Source of the DNA: Xenorhabdus lircayensis
GTDB taxonomy: Bacteria > Pseudomonadota > Gammaproteobacteria > Enterobacterales > Enterobacteriaceae
Direction: 5' to 3'
DNA: 64,000 bases
Assembly: GCF_016306625.1 (NCBI RefSeq)
Contig: NZ_JACOII010000028.1
Coordinates: 62,001 to 126,000, forward strand
Shown: positions 40,834 to 54,596 of the stretch, one piece after another
Layout: every line of letters begins with the position of its first letter
How positions within the stretch are numbered: position 1 is the first letter of the stretch
Notes under the pieces: model-generated
Database searches by the model: none
Seen by the model: the letters and a program-made list of their open reading frames with translations, nothing else
Told to the model about the DNA's origin: nothing
Made by a program: the position numbers and the translations under genes

Positions 40834-41574
40834 ATGCCCGTACTTGGTCGTATCCACTCTTTTGAATCTTGCGGAACCGTTGATGGCCCGGGTATCCGCT
40901 TTATCGCGTTTTTCCAAGGTTGCCTGATGCGTTGCCTCTATTGCCATAATCGCGATACTTGGGATACCCATGGCGGAAAAACCGTGACTGTTGAAGAATT
41001 AATAAAAGAAGCGACAACCTATCGCCATTTTATGAATGCTTCTGGTGGTGGAGTCACAGCTTCTGGTGGAGAAGCGATTCTTCAGGCTGAATTTGTCCGT
41101 GACTGGTTCAGGGCTTGCCATGCAGAAGGCATTCATACCTGTTTAGACACCAATGGCTTTGTTCGTCGTTATGATCCGGTTATTGATGAACTGTTGGACG
41201 ATACCGACCTTGTTATGCTGGATTTAAAACAAATTAATGATGATATCCACCAAAAATTAATCGGTGTTTCCAACCATCGAACTCTCGAATTTGCTCGTTA
41301 TCTGGCAAAACGCAATCAAAAAACTTGGATTCGCTATGTGGTCGTTCCCGGCTGGTCGGATGATGATCACTCAGTTCATTTACTTGGTGAATTCACCAAG
41401 GGCATGGCAAATATTGAAAAGATTGAATTATTACCTTACCACGAACTTGGCAAACATAAATGGATTGCCATGGGTGAAGAATATAAATTGGAAGATGTTC
41501 ATCCCCCATCAAAAGAGACAATGGATAAGGTAAAGAAAATTTTGAGTAGTTATGGGCATCATGTGATCTATTAG
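40834..41574 (+). CDS. pflA: pyruvate formate-lyase activating enzyme
   Basis: 246 residues starting [22 protein letters not shown], as in E. coli; the frame is open 36 codons further upstream, but that part crosses the hairpin and is not conserved. A radical-SAM enzyme with the iron-sulfur motif [11 protein letters not shown]. It generates the glycyl radical on PflB. GGAGA lies about 10 bases before the ATG. Closed by a strong terminator. Confidence 0.97.
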   Translation: MPVLGRIHSFESCGTVDGPGIRFIAFFQGCLMRCLYCHNRDTWDTHGGKTVTVEELIKEATTYRHFMNASGGGVTASGGEAILQAEFVRDWFRACHAEGIHTCLDTNGFVRRYDPVIDELLDDTDLVMLDLKQINDDIHQKLIGVSNHRTLEFARYLAKRNQKTWIRYVVVPGWSDDDHSVHLLGEFTKGMANIEKIELLPYHELGKHKWIAMGEEYKLEDVHPPSKETMDKVKKILSSYGHHVIY

Positions 41575-41627
41575 ATTTATCCCCTTTCCTCACTACAAGC
41601 CTAATAAATCAGGCTATTCTTCTTAAG

Positions 41628-41663
41628 AAAAACTGACTCTCAATCACTTGAAGTCAGTTTTTT
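41628..41663 (+). terminator. Rho-independent terminator of pflA
   Basis: An 11-bp stem AAAAACTGACT/AGTCAGTTTTT with a 13-base loop and a terminal T-run, 54 bases after the pflA stop. Confidence 0.8.
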
Positions 41664-41759
41664 CAAAAAATCATCTTAATGACTTAGATTCGATCTAATA
41701 TTTCTTGCCAATAACAAGGGAGCTAATTACTTTATATTATCACTTAGGAGGATATCATT

Positions 41760-42902
41760 ATGAAAAATTTAATTTATTGTTTCTTCATATCATATATCTT
41801 ATTAGTTTCATTAAATACACAAGCCAATAGCATAGCGTTGAAATCAAATAGACAAATAGTAGAAAATAATGATAACGCATTGATAAATTATAACAATGTG
41901 TCTACTGATAATAAAAACCAAGTCGATATTAAGCGTAAGAATAATAAAACCACATTAAAAGTCTTCACATTAAATATTTGGTTAGAAGGCACTCCAGTTA
42001 AAGGAGGCTATGAAGGTATCGTAAATGCGATAACTTCTGCTGATGCTGATCTTATATCACTTAATGAAGTGAAAAATTATAATCATATTGATTTTACTAA
42101 ACAGTTAGTCAAAACTCTTAATGATAGAGGTTTAACATATTATTCTTACAAATCAAAAAATGATGCCAGCATTCTTTCTCGCTACCCTATCATTAAACAT
42201 AGTAGTTTCGACAGATTCACTAAAGCATTAATTCAGATAAATAACACTTATATAGATTTTTACTCAGGTCATTTAGATTACAAGAATGCGGCCAATTATC
42301 TTCCCAGAGGTTATGATGGTAATACTTGGAAAGAGTTACCCAATGGCCCAGATACCAATATTGATGATATCTTGAAAGAAAATAATGACTCCAAGCGCCC
42401 AAATTCGATTAACTTATTTATAAATAATGCTAAAAATGAAATCAATAACAGCCGTATTATTATACTAGCTGGCGATTTTAATGAGCCGTCTTGGCTGGAT
42501 TGGTCAGATAAAACAAAAAATCTGTTCGACCATCACGGCACCGTTGTTCCTTGGACTAGTACCCGATTATTGACGAATGCGGATTATCTTGATACCTATC
42601 GAGTAAAATATCCCAATCCAGTCGCATATCCAGGTTTTACCTGGCCCGCCAATAACGTAAACGTTGAGATTAGCAAACTCGTATGGGCACCCAAAGCAGA
42701 TGAACGTGAACGCATTGATTTTATTTTTTATCATACTGATCCGCGCTTAACAGTACAAAACGCGGTTATTGCTGGCCCCTCCGGTAGCATCGTTAGGGGC
42801 AAACGTGTTGAAGAAACCTCCCATGATAAGTTTCAACAACCTAAAGGAACTTGGCCATCTGACCACAAAGGCGTATTAATTACATTTGATTTGAAAACCT
42901 AA
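41760..42902 (+). CDS. secreted endonuclease/exonuclease/phosphatase-fold enzyme
   Basis: 380 residues with a signal peptide (hydrophobic 5-19, cleavage near NTQA-NS). A DNase I/sphingomyelinase-type fold follows a variable lysine-rich N-terminal stretch: LNIWLEG (N72), LNEVK (E103, metal ligand), SGHLDYKN (H171), AGDFNEPS (D239, N241), ERIDFIFY and SDHKGVLITF (final Asp-His pair). All catalytic positions are present, so it is probably active. Family members cut nucleic acid, phospholipid head groups or inositol phosphates; the substrate cannot be told. Export suggests a role against host material or nutrient scavenging. Ribosome site AGGAGG lies before the ATG. Inserted between pflA and serS. 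Confidence 0.8.
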   Translation: MKNLIYCFFISYILLVSLNTQANSIALKSNRQIVENNDNALINYNNVSTDNKNQVDIKRKNNKTTLKVFTLNIWLEGTPVKGGYEGIVNAITSADADLISLNEVKNYNHIDFTKQLVKTLNDRGLTYYSYKSKNDASILSRYPIIKHSSFDRFTKALIQINNTYIDFYSGHLDYKNAANYLPRGYDGNTWKELPNGPDTNIDDILKENNDSKRPNSINLFINNAKNEINNSRIIILAGDFNEPSWLDWSDKTKNLFDHHGTVVPWTSTRLLTNADYLDTYRVKYPNPVAYPGFTWPANNVNVEISKLVWAPKADERERIDFIFYHTDPRLTVQNAVIAGPSGSIVRGKRVEETSHDKFQQPKGTWPSDHKGVLITFDLKT

Positions 42903-43507
42903 CTGTCTTATATGGTGTGTACATATCCAAAATACCATGGTTAAACAAAAATTGATTCAATTAATTTATTAATTGTAATGGGTTATCACAATATCAGGCT
43001 GTACTCAGCCTGATATTACTTAAATTAAGTGCCAGATCGAGCTTTCATTTTTCTTTTTAATTGCATCAATTAATTATGACCAGCCAATATTTAAAGCACT
43101 TTATTGTTTTATCGGACCCAAGCCTAACACAAGGTTAGATTTTCACCATAACAATATGAGAATAAAACAATAAATTAGACTAGAATTCTGATACCAGATT
43201 AAAATATTTTAATCTAAAAACATACGTTATTTAATGGCAAAAATAAAATCATTTACTTTATGTAAAGATAAATTAGATGATTAAACTAAAATTATATCCT
43301 AACAATCAAAAAAATTCTTCAATATATTCAGTAATACCGATAAAAACCACACATTAATCCACTGATAAGAATCACAATTAATACTTGTTGATTAATAATT
43401 TTTATATGATAATCCTGCCGTTTTCTCTAACAATTTGTGTTAGTGGGATGGAAATAGAGAAAAACTAATTCAACAATCACTACTTAATTAAGATAAATCG
43501 GAAAAAA
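42903..43507. other. AT-rich intergenic region after the secreted enzyme
   Basis: About 605 bases without a gene. A terminator-like hairpin lies near the left end. The rest is A/T-rich and must contain the promoter of the membrane-protein pair on the right; I cannot assign it. Confidence 0.6.
42990..43017 (+). terminator. candidate terminator of the secreted EEP enzyme gene
   Basis: A perfect 12-bp stem AATATCAGGCTG/CAGCCTGATATT around the loop TACT, about 88 bases past the stop. U-run is weak. Confidence 0.55.
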
Positions 43508-44323
43508 ATGGACACTCAAGATATTAATTTCAATTCAGGGGAAAATAATGTATCCCTGAGCAAGAAGAAGGATACATTCATTCCTGGCGGTCGTGCCGCA
43601 GGAGCCGGGGCAGCGACAGAATGGATTGGTAATGCTTGGGAAATGTTTAAAGCACAACCAATAAAATGGATACTACTAACCTTAGTCTATCTAGTTATCA
43701 CAATAGTTTTACAATTTATTCCTATCGTCAGTATTGTAGTAGCTCTGTTTGGTCCAGTATTTATTGCTGGATTCATCGCTGCTAGTGAAAAACAGAGAAC
43801 AACAGGCAACTTCGAAATAGAATCACTTTTCCATGGATTTAAGGATAAACTCGGTTCATTGGTTGCTGTTGGTGGGCTTGTTATAGGCATATACATACTT
43901 GGTGGCATTGCTGCCGTTATGCTCGGAGGTACAAGCTTACTTCAAATGATTTTAGCTGGGCAAGACCCAGACTCAATGCTATTAGTGGGCAGCCTTTCTA
44001 CTTTAATGCTGGCAGCCTTTGTTATGCTGTTCTTTAGCCTCGTTGCCCTTGCATTTAGCTGGTTTGCTCCTGCTCTGATCATCATTAATGACCTAAAATT
44101 CGGTGAAGCAGTATCCATGAGCCTGAGCGCAGTAAAGAAAAACTTATTCGGTGGTTTTCTCTTTTTCTTACTGATGGGCATTCTAATATTTATTTCCGCA
44201 ATTCCATTACTCTTAGGCCTGCTTGTAACCACACCTATGTATATGGCAACCTATTATACAACCTACCGCAGTATTTTTTATGCGCCAGAAGAAAAAGAGA
44301 CAAAATCTAGCTTAATCAGCTAA
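43508..44323 (+). CDS. BPSS1780-like polytopic membrane protein (first of tandem pair)
   Basis: 271 residues: ~30 polar N-terminal residues with a Gly/Ala-rich segment (GGRAAGAGAATEWIGNAWEMF), then about six membrane segments, with the conserved RTTGNFEIESLFHGFKDKLG loop between the second and third. This matches the uncharacterised BPSS1780 family of membrane proteins. The C-terminus after TTPMYMATYYTTYRSIFYAPEEK is charged. The next gene is a paralogue in the same direction, separated by a strong terminator. No function is known. Confidence 0.7.
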   Translation: MDTQDINFNSGENNVSLSKKKDTFIPGGRAAGAGAATEWIGNAWEMFKAQPIKWILLTLVYLVITIVLQFIPIVSIVVALFGPVFIAGFIAASEKQRTTGNFEIESLFHGFKDKLGSLVAVGGLVIGIYILGGIAAVMLGGTSLLQMILAGQDPDSMLLVGSLSTLMLAAFVMLFFSLVALAFSWFAPALIIINDLKFGEAVSMSLSAVKKNLFGGFLFFLLMGILIFISAIPLLLGLLVTTPMYMATYYTTYRSIFYAPEEKETKSSLIS

Positions 44324-44349
44324 ATACTTGTTAACAGATATCCATATGC

Positions 44350-44376
44350 AAAAAGCGCTATAACTAGCGCTTTTTT
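44350..44376 (+). terminator. Rho-independent terminator between the paralogues
   Basis: An 11-bp stem AAAAAGCGCTA/TAGCGCTTTTT with loop TAAC and a T-run, 27 bases after the stop. Confidence 0.9.
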
Positions 44377-44439
44377 ATTATTCTTTAACAACATTGTGTA
44401 TTTAGAATACGGAATTATTTAATAATAGGAAATAAAAAA

Positions 44440-45243
44440 ATGGATAATCAAAATTTAGAAAAAATATCTAACGATTCAACTAATGACGACTATGTCTTCA
44501 TTTCCAATGGCCAAACAGTTAGTGTGAGTACAGCCATCGGCTGGATAGGTGATGCATGGGATTTTATATCTCCTAGGCTTGGCATGTGGGTTTTAATGGG
44601 AATTATCTATGGGGCCATCACCTTAGGTATTGCATTGATTCCTTATCTTGGCTTTATCCTATCTAATTTACTGGAACCCTTATTTATTGCTGGGATTATT
44701 GCCGTTTGTGAAACACAAAGAACCACTGGTAAATTTGAATTAGAACGACTTTTCTATGGTTTTCAGTATAAATTTGGTGTGCTACTTGCGGTCGGCATGG
44801 TTGTCTGTGGAATAAAACTATTAGGATATCTCACTGCTGCACTTATAGATGGTGACGACTTATATCAGGTTATTTTTAGTGGTATCTCTTTATATGATGA
44901 TTATAATTCAATAACTTTTGATGATGGTTCATCCTCATCATTTTTATCTCTCTTTGCTATCCTAATCTCCTTATTTTTATCTACTGCATATTCTTGGTTT
45001 GCTCCTACATTAATTGTACTTAATAACTTCAATGTAGGAAAAGCTCTTTCAACCAGCCTAAATGCTATATGCAAAAACCTTTTAGGGACACTATTATTCT
45101 GTTTATTTATTGGCCTTTTGATTTTTGTTTCCGCCATTCCATTTTTATTGGGTCTTTTGTTCACAACACCACTGCATATGGCGGCCTATTATTCTTCTTA
45201 TCGCAATGTTTTTTATAAAAAAGAAAAAAACACTGAGAAATAA
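44440..45243 (+). CDS. BPSS1780-like polytopic membrane protein (second of tandem pair)
   Basis: 267 residues, a clear paralogue of the preceding protein: AIGWIGDAWDF near the N-terminus, the shared loop TQRTTGKFELERLFYGFQYKFG, the FAPTLIVLN/AICKNLLGTLLFCLFIGLLIFVSAIPFLLGLL block and the matching C-terminus TTPLHMAAYYSSYRNVFYKKE. The Gly/Ala-rich N-terminal segment of the first copy is missing and the membrane-segment sequences have diverged, so the duplication is old. It has its own leader and is followed by a shared terminator with serS. Function unknown. Confidence 0.7.
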   Translation: MDNQNLEKISNDSTNDDYVFISNGQTVSVSTAIGWIGDAWDFISPRLGMWVLMGIIYGAITLGIALIPYLGFILSNLLEPLFIAGIIAVCETQRTTGKFELERLFYGFQYKFGVLLAVGMVVCGIKLLGYLTAALIDGDDLYQVIFSGISLYDDYNSITFDDGSSSSFLSLFAILISLFLSTAYSWFAPTLIVLNNFNVGKALSTSLNAICKNLLGTLLFCLFIGLLIFVSAIPFLLGLLFTTPLHMAAYYSSYRNVFYKKEKNTEK

Positions 45244-45423
45244 AAAGATTAATTACAATTTATGGATAATAAATGGAGTTTGAAAATCATGGATAATAAA
45301 AATAATCATCTCCACTATGAAAGGAACTATACTTTAGATCGGTGATGTTTAGAGATATCTAATATCAGCTAAGTTAGGAATGTGAGTACTGCTCAAACTT
45401 ACCTTCCTGATATTTACCCACAA

Positions 45424-45450
45424 AAAAAGCGCCATGATTCGGCGCTTTTT
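45424..45450. terminator. bidirectional terminator between membrane-protein gene and serS
   Basis: A 10-bp stem AAAAAGCGCC/GGCGCTTTTT with a 7-base loop; serves the minus-strand serS and the plus-strand gene. Confidence 0.88.
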
Positions 45451-45468
45451 TATTAAGAATACAGATTA

Positions 45469-46806
<1,338 letters not shown>

Positions 46807-46830
46807 TTAAATCGGCCCGAATAAATTAAC

Positions 46831-46855
46831 CAAGCTGAAATCTATTGGATATAAA
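46831..46855 (+). repeat. dispersed short repeat remnant (copy 2)
   Basis: CAAGCTGAAATCTATTGGATATAAA between serS and rarA shares GAAATCTATTGGRTATAAA with the copy at 30736-30754, in the same orientation. Confidence 0.45.
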
Positions 46856-46874
46856 CCTTACCGTATCAATAAGA

Positions 46875-48218
46875 TTAACGATAGCGTTTTATCGAACTAT
46901 TTTGATCCTGTTCCATTAGCCAGTTTAATTTATCTCCAATCTTACCTTCCAGCCCTCTGGCTGTCGGATAATAATAACGTGTTTGTTGCATTTCTGGTGG
47001 GAAATAAACTTCACCAGCAGCATACGCATTTACTTCATCATGAGCATAGCGATACGCTTCACCCACTCCCATTTCCTTCATCAGCTTAGTCGGCGCGTTA
47101 CGCAGATGGGCAGGAACATCGTAATCTGGCTTATCTTGTGCATCTGCTATCGCTGCCTTGAAGGCTGCATAAACCGCATTGCTTTTCGGTGCACACGCAA
47201 GATAAACAATCGCCTGTGCAATTGCCCGTTCTCCTTCCGCTGCACCCACGCGCGTAAAACAATCCCATGCAGCTATAGCTACCTGCATTCCGCGTGGATC
47301 AGCATTACCCACATCTTCAGAAGCAATCGCCAGTAATCTTCGGGCAACATAAAGTGGATCACCCCCTGCGGTAATGATTCGGGCATACCAGTAAAGTGCA
47401 GCATCAGGTGCCGAACCACGGATTGATTTATGCAAGGCAGAAATTAAATCGTAATATCGATCACCTTTATTATCAAACCGCGCACTCCGCTCCCCGCTCA
47501 CTTCTTTTAACAATTCCAGTGTCAGAACCCGCGGCCCCTGAGTATTGACTTCTGCCATGTCTGACATCATTTCCAGCAAGTTCAGTGAGCGACGCGCATC
47601 TCCCGCAACAAGCTCTGCTATCATCTGGCGGGTATTGTCCGGTAAAATGATATTTTGCTCACCAATGCCACGCTCTTTATCGTTCATGGCCTGAATGAGT
47701 ACCTGCTCAATTTCTGGCGTTGAAAGCGATTTCAGTAAATAGACACGGGCCCGTGACAGCAACGCTGAATTTAATTCGAAGGAAGGATTTTCAGTCGTTG
47801 CTCCAATAAATGTGATCGTACCATCTTCAATATGCGGTAAAAACGCATCTTGCTGGCTTTTATTAAATCGATGAACTTCATCCACAAATAAGATGGTTCT
47901 ACGCCCAGCATTACGGTTTTGACGTGCTTTTACTATGGACTCACGAATTTCTTTAATGCCGGATGTCACTGCCGAGATTCGTTCAATATCGGCTTGTGCA
48001 TAGTAACCAATAATTTCGGCCAGAGTTGTTTTTCCTGTTCCTGGTGGTCCCCACAAAATCATAGAGTGGAGGTATCCAGCCCGGATCGCTCTTGGTAAAG
48101 GCTTTCCTTCTGCCAGTAAATGCTGCTGACCGATATAATGATCTAATGTAACTGGCCGCATTCTTGCAGCCAGTGGCTGAAATTCATTCTGTGAAAAATC
48201 GAGTGAAAGGTTGTTCAC
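46875..48218 (-). CDS. rarA: replication-associated recombination protein RarA (MgsA)
   Basis: 447 residues, an AAA+ ATPase related to clamp loaders. Walker [17 protein letters not shown], Walker [13 protein letters not shown], sensor 1 [20 protein letters not shown] with the arginine finger. It acts at stalled replication forks. The tail [17 protein letters not shown] is the C-terminal tetramerisation part. Seven bases separate it from lolA; the order ftsK-lolA-rarA-serS is the enterobacterial one. Confidence 0.97.
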   Translation of the reverse strand: MNNLSLDFSQNEFQPLAARMRPVTLDHYIGQQHLLAEGKPLPRAIRAGYLHSMILWGPPGTGKTTLAEIIGYYAQADIERISAVTSGIKEIRESIVKARQNRNAGRRTILFVDEVHRFNKSQQDAFLPHIEDGTITFIGATTENPSFELNSALLSRARVYLLKSLSTPEIEQVLIQAMNDKERGIGEQNIILPDNTRQMIAELVAGDARRSLNLLEMMSDMAEVNTQGPRVLTLELLKEVSGERSARFDNKGDRYYDLISALHKSIRGSAPDAALYWYARIITAGGDPLYVARRLLAIASEDVGNADPRGMQVAIAAWDCFTRVGAAEGERAIAQAIVYLACAPKSNAVYAAFKAAIADAQDKPDYDVPAHLRNAPTKLMKEMGVGEAYRYAHDEVNAYAAGEVYFPPEMQQTRYYYPTARGLEGKIGDKLNWLMEQDQNSSIKRYR

Positions 48219-48225
48219 TTAAACC

Positions 48226-48837
48226 TCACTGGCGTTGGTCATCCAGTGTAACACCTTCTGGTACGGTAAATTTGAATTTTGCCGCATCCACGCTGGCGTT
48301 TTGCTGCCCTTTCAATTGATAGGCGCTTTTTTGTCCATCCTGTTCAACCGCCGTAAATTTCTGGATCGTTCCCTCTGGTGTCACAGTAATTGAAAAATGT
48401 CTTAAATTTCCATTGGTATTATTGGGAGCCAACTCAAAATTATTGCCATTTTGCACAACTTTGTACTGTTTCCAGTCAGCGGAATCATTACGCGCAATTA
48501 ACATAAATGGCGTATTTCCCGTTGCATCTTTTAACCAGTTCGCTGTCACTTGTTCAACAAAGGGATTATAAAACCACAGAGTTTTGCCATCGGAAACCAA
48601 AACGCTCTCATCAGGTGATGTCATGTGCCAATTAAATAAATTAGGGCGTTTGATCCAAAGTTCTCCTTCTCCTTTTTGGATCGTTGAACCATCATTACTT
48701 GTGACCGTTTGAGTAAAACTGGCATGAAAACTATTTACTTTGCCCAAACGCCCTTGCAGATCCTGCGTAGCATCAGCCCATGCAGAACCCACGCTCACAC
48801 CCATCATCAGACAACCAATCAACATCAGTTTTTTCAT
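48226..48837 (-). CDS. lolA: outer-membrane lipoprotein carrier LolA
   Basis: 203 residues with a Sec signal peptide ([21 protein letters not shown]). The mature protein has the LolA pattern [56 protein letters not shown]. It shuttles lipoproteins through the periplasm from LolCDE to LolB. A cysteine in the signal core is not in lipobox context. Confidence 0.97.
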   Translation of the reverse strand: MKKLMLIGCLMMGVSVGSAWADATQDLQGRLGKVNSFHASFTQTVTSNDGSTIQKGEGELWIKRPNLFNWHMTSPDESVLVSDGKTLWFYNPFVEQVTANWLKDATGNTPFMLIARNDSADWKQYKVVQNGNNFELAPNNTNGNLRHFSITVTPEGTIQKFTAVEQDGQKSAYQLKGQQNASVDAAKFKFTVPEGVTLDDQRQ

Positions 48838-48909
48838 GTGCGAGATACCTTCAATTCATATTATTATCAGCTTCAATAGCCGATACCGCATTGCCTTTAA
48901 CAACAATGA

Positions 48910-51900
48910 TTAATGCTCGTGCGGCGGAGGTGCCAAAACTTCACGATTGCCATTATGACCAGGTGTACTGACAATCTGCTGTACTTCCATCTGTTCGACA
49001 ATCCGAGCCGCTCGGTTATATCCGATACGGAATTGGCGTTGCACTCCCGAAATGGAAACACGACGTTTTTCAGTTACAAATTCGACTGCTTGATCAAACA
49101 GGGGATCCAGCTCTTCATCGCTATCAAACCCCAAACCGCCTTCACCTTCTTCTCCGCCCTTGATAATACTATCGATATATTGAGGACGACCACGGGCTTT
49201 CCAGTCATTAACTACTTCATGGACTTCTTGATCACGTACAAATGCACCATGAACACGCACAGGAATGGAAGAGTTTGGTGCCAAATAAAGCATATCACCC
49301 ATGCCAAGTAATGATTCTGCTCCACCTTGATCAAGAATGGTACGGGAGTCGATTTTACTAGACACCGTAAATGCAATACGCGTCGGAATATTCGCTTTAA
49401 TCAATCCAGTAATAATATCAACAGAAGGGCGCTGCGTTGCCAACACCAAGTGGATACCTGCTGCTCGTGCTTTCTGGGCCAAGCGTGCAATTAATTCTTC
49501 CACTTTCTTCCCAACTGTCATCATCAAGTCGGCAAATTCATCAACCATAACAACGATATAAGGCTCTTTTTTCAGCATAGGATGCGTTGCATCCATACTG
49601 TCACCCGGTTTCCAGAAAGGATCAGGAATTGGGCGCCCCATATTTTCCGCCTGTTTGATCTTGTCGTTATACCCGGCAAGATTACGCACACCCAGGGCTG
49701 ACATCAGCTTGTAGCGTCTTTCCATTTCATTCACGCACCAGCGCAATGCATTAGCCGCATCTTTCATATCGGTGACAACTTCGGTCAACAAATGTGGAAT
49801 ACCTTCATAAACCGATAATTCGAGCATTTTCGGGTCGATCATGATAAAGCGAACATCCTCTGGTTTCGCTTTATACAGAATACTGAGGATCATGGCGTTA
49901 ACCCCCACTGATTTACCCGATCCGGTGGTTCCTGCAACTAGCAAGTGAGGCATTTTACCCAAATCAGCAACAACTGGCTGCCCCGCAATGTCCTTCCCAA
50001 GAACGATAGTTAACGGTGATGGATTATCACGGAATTTCTCGCAATCCAGGACTTCCCGCAGGTAAACTGTTTGGCGTTTCTTATTGGGTAATTCTAGACC
50101 AACGTAAGGTCTCCCCGGAATAACCTCCACAATACGAACGGCCACCGCTGAAAGTGAACGAGCAAGATCACGCGATAAATTGGAAATACGGGAGGCTTTA
50201 ACCCCAGGAGCTAGATCCAATTCAAAACGTGTAATGACAGGGCCAGGTGAAAACCCAACAACATCCGCTTTGACGCGATAATCATTCAAACGGGCTTCAA
50301 TCAAACGAGAAATTTGTTCAAGACCAAACATATCAACCGGTTCTTCTTCAGTTGGCGGTTTCGCCAGAAGGTCTAGAGAAGGCATCGGCGTTGTTGGTTT
50401 TGGCAATGGCTGATCATTGCGTATCAAGAATGGATGGAACAGACTATCCTGCTGCGCTTGCTGCGCAAAAGTATGCTGAATTATCGATTCATGGGAAGCA
50501 GAAACAGGAATTATTTTTTGTTCCTGAATTTGTTGAATCGATGATTTTGTTGGCATCAATGTAGGTTCAGCAGGCTCGGGTTTACCAAGATCATCACTCT
50601 GAGGCAAATGGGTAAACTCCGATTTTTCATCTTGTACTGAAAGTTGTGCTGAAGCAACAGGTCGGTTTATTTGGTAACGTTCACGTTGCTGCTGCTCAAA
50701 TTCTATTCGCAACGATTCTTCCTGCGCTTCCTGTTCAACTACGCTATTTTCCGTACTATTTTTATCCGTAAATGCAGCTACTGTTTGTTGTCTATAGACC
50801 GACGTAGTTTCCTCATGCGACTCTTTGTTTTCCGATTCAAAATCAAAACCATAGCGCTCACTTTGCTGTTCGAGGAATTGCTGACGCAGCATGCTTTGCT
50901 GTTGCTCATCCATTTGCTGTTCATTAGTTTCTGCAATCAGTTCATTCTGCTTTTCTTTTTCTTCCTTTTGCAGATGTTCCGCCAAACGATGAGAGGGCAC
51001 TTTAACACCATACAATTCTCGGCGTGTAGGTATTCTGACAGGATTAGGGCGAGGCATTTCAGGGCCAATACCCTGTTTAACCTGAGGGTTTTTCATTACA
51101 ACGGCAGAACTGACAACACTCGCCGCCGTATTTATCAGATTGTTATTGTCTGATTCTGTATCCAGTTGATAATCGGCGGGTAATTCAAATGCATAACGAA
51201 CAGGCTCTTGTCCCTGTTCTTGTCCTTGCTCTTCTTCTGCCCTATGCCCTAATTCAGCTTGCATAGGTTCTGGTGAGGTCGCTACTGGCAGAATAACTGG
51301 TTGCGGTGTGTGCTCGCTGTCAAATGAATATTCGACCGTTTCTGATAACACGGTTTCTGGCGCAATCACTTCTGCGGAAATGGGTTCAGATGAACTATTT
51401 TTCTGAGATTTTTCGCTATCTTCTTCTATAGCAGGAAGGGTTGAAGTAGTCTGCAACTCTAAATCTGTATTAACTAATTCGACTACCGTTGGAGATGTCA
51501 GCAATATATCATCTTCATCTATCGTTTCATTAGCAACGGCTGCCCTAGATATTCCATTTTTATCCGCATGTTCAGCCCGTTTCTGCTCACTGCCTGAATG
51601 CAAAACTGGTGCACCTTCTAACTCTTCATCGTCATATTCAGCTTCATTACGGCTACGGTTTACCACAAAACTGAGTGAATCCAGAATCACCGCACCAATT
51701 CTTTCCGCAATCGTGAGCCATGACCAGCCCGTAAATAATGTGAGTCCAACAGCCCAGACACCAAGCAGAGCCAATGTCGCACCAAGGATATTAAACCAAG
51801 GCAGAATTGCATTGCTGAATAAGTTACCGACAACCCCTCCGGCAGCAAATTCATCAAAATCATCAATATTGAGTGCAGCCAAGCCGCATGAGGTCAGTAT

Positions 51901-52266
51901 CAGAGCCAAAGCACCAATGACACGTAATGCGAATGCGAAGAAATCAACATACTCTTGCCTATCTTTCTGACGGAAAGCATTCCAACAGCCTAAAAGCATT
52001 AACGGCGGGACTGCATAGGCAAGAATACCAAATGCCGAGAATAGTGTGTCTGATAACCAGGCTCCAACACTGCCACTCCAATTATGAACAGGTTCATGCC
52101 ATGACGTTTGTGACCAACTGGGATCGGAGGGATTGAAACTGACAAGCGCTACCATCAAGTACACTGCGCAAATGGCAATAACCAACAGAACGGCTTCCAG
52201 AAGCCGTCGGCCACTGCTTATTTTTTTTAACTTAACACGTTTGTCTTCTGTATATTCCTGGTTCAA
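48910..52266 (-). CDS. ftsK: DNA translocase FtsK
   Basis: 1118 residues, shorter than the ~1330 of E. coli, mostly because the linker is shorter. N-terminal four membrane segments (first ~200 residues) tether it to the septum; a Gln/Glu/Pro/Ser-rich linker (about 210-620) follows; the motor has Walker [17 protein letters not shown] near residue 780 and Walker [14 protein letters not shown]; the C-terminal gamma winged-helix ([25 protein letters not shown]) reads KOPS and activates XerCD. Lies between lrp and lolA as in E. coli. A short sub-repeat [10 protein letters not shown] is in the linker. Confidence 0.97.
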   Translation of the reverse strand: MNQEYTEDKRVKLKKISSGRRLLEAVLLVIAICAVYLMVALVSFNPSDPSWSQTSWHEPVHNWSGSVGAWLSDTLFSAFGILAYAVPPLMLLGCWNAFRQKDRQEYVDFFAFALRVIGALALILTSCGLAALNIDDFDEFAAGGVVGNLFSNAILPWFNILGATLALLGVWAVGLTLFTGWSWLTIAERIGAVILDSLSFVVNRSRNEAEYDDEELEGAPVLHSGSEQKRAEHADKNGISRAAVANETIDEDDILLTSPTVVELVNTDLELQTTSTLPAIEEDSEKSQKNSSSEPISAEVIAPETVLSETVEYSFDSEHTPQPVILPVATSPEPMQAELGHRAEEEQGQEQGQEPVRYAFELPADYQLDTESDNNNLINTAASVVSSAVVMKNPQVKQGIGPEMPRPNPVRIPTRRELYGVKVPSHRLAEHLQKEEKEKQNELIAETNEQQMDEQQQSMLRQQFLEQQSERYGFDFESENKESHEETTSVYRQQTVAAFTDKNSTENSVVEQEAQEESLRIEFEQQQRERYQINRPVASAQLSVQDEKSEFTHLPQSDDLGKPEPAEPTLMPTKSSIQQIQEQKIIPVSASHESIIQHTFAQQAQQDSLFHPFLIRNDQPLPKPTTPMPSLDLLAKPPTEEEPVDMFGLEQISRLIEARLNDYRVKADVVGFSPGPVITRFELDLAPGVKASRISNLSRDLARSLSAVAVRIVEVIPGRPYVGLELPNKKRQTVYLREVLDCEKFRDNPSPLTIVLGKDIAGQPVVADLGKMPHLLVAGTTGSGKSVGVNAMILSILYKAKPEDVRFIMIDPKMLELSVYEGIPHLLTEVVTDMKDAANALRWCVNEMERRYKLMSALGVRNLAGYNDKIKQAENMGRPIPDPFWKPGDSMDATHPMLKKEPYIVVMVDEFADLMMTVGKKVEELIARLAQKARAAGIHLVLATQRPSVDIITGLIKANIPTRIAFTVSSKIDSRTILDQGGAESLLGMGDMLYLAPNSSIPVRVHGAFVRDQEVHEVVNDWKARGRPQYIDSIIKGGEEGEGGLGFDSDEELDPLFDQAVEFVTEKRRVSISGVQRQFRIGYNRAARIVEQMEVQQIVSTPGHNGNREVLAPPPHEH

Positions 52267-52303
52267 GAAAGGCTCTCCAGGTTTTCCTGTTGATTAAACG
52301 GAA

Positions 52304-52328
52304 CAACGCTGAGGATAGCTCAGCGTTG
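52304..52328 (-). terminator. hairpin between ftsK and lrp
   Basis: A 10-bp stem CAACGCTGAG/CTCAGCGTTG with a 5-base loop, 75-99 bases past the lrp stop in the leftward direction. No U-run, so possibly factor-dependent. Confidence 0.5.
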
Positions 52329-52402
52329 AAACTGTATGCATAAACAGGAGTGTACCTAAGTTTTTCCTGTTTTGCATCTGTACATTTTAGTTAGGCAAAG
52401 GC

Positions 52403-52897
52403 TTAACGAGTCTTAATCACCAAACGGTTACTCTGTTTCACTTCTTCCATAACAACATAAGTACGGGTATCGTTAACCCCTGGGAGACGCAGCAGGGTTT
52501 CGCCGAGTAATTTACGGTATGCAGACATATCTGGTACACGCGTTTTCAGTAAGTAGTCAAAATCACCAGAAACTAAATGACATTCTTGGATTTCTTCCAG
52601 CTTCTGGACAGCAGTATTAAATTGTTCAAATACATCTGCCGCACCACGATTCAGAGTAATTTCAACGAATACCAGCAATGATGCATCCAAGTAATGAGGA
52701 TTCAACAAAGCGGTGTAGCCAGAGATAAAGCCCTGACGCTCCAAGCGACGTACACGTTCCAGACAAGGCGTTGGTGATAAACCAACCCGCTTGGATAACT
52801 CCACGTTAGAAATACGGCCGTCTTTTTGCAACTCGTTAAGGATATTACGATCTATACGATCAAGATCTTTTCCTGGACGCTTCTTATTATCAATCAT
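52403..52897 (-). CDS. lrp: leucine-responsive regulatory protein Lrp
   Basis: 164 residues, the E. coli length, and almost identical in the visible blocks: LDRIDRNILNELQKDGRISNVELSKRVGLSPTPCLERVRRLERQGFI (winged-helix DNA-binding) and the RAM effector domain TRVPDMSAYRKLLGETLLRLPGV. A global regulator of amino-acid metabolism and, in Xenorhabdus, of symbiosis and virulence phenotypes. Upstream lies an unusual long leader with a 15-base periodic repeat. Confidence 0.99.
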   Translation of the reverse strand: MIDNKKRPGKDLDRIDRNILNELQKDGRISNVELSKRVGLSPTPCLERVRRLERQGFISGYTALLNPHYLDASLLVFVEITLNRGAADVFEQFNTAVQKLEEIQECHLVSGDFDYLLKTRVPDMSAYRKLLGETLLRLPGVNDTRTYVVMEEVKQSNRLVIKTR

Positions 52898-54492
<1,595 letters not shown>

Positions 54493-54505
54493 TCCATCTT
54501 TCCTT

Positions 54506-54532
54506 AAAAGCGCTATCGAAATAGCGCTTTTT
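54506..54532 (+). terminator. Rho-independent terminator of trxB
   Basis: An 11-bp stem AAAAGCGCTAT/ATAGCGCTTTT with a CGAA loop, 14 bases after the stop. Confidence 0.88.
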
Positions 54533-54596
54533 AACAGGTAACATAAAGCGTGTTTTGATATTCCGTATCATCACCTGCTAATCAGAAATTTTTCTT

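Noticed and set aside
50671-51153. 160-codon Phe/Leu-rich frame opposite ftsK
   Set aside because: Complement of the Gln/Glu-rich linker of FtsK, which gives Phe/Leu-rich antisense.
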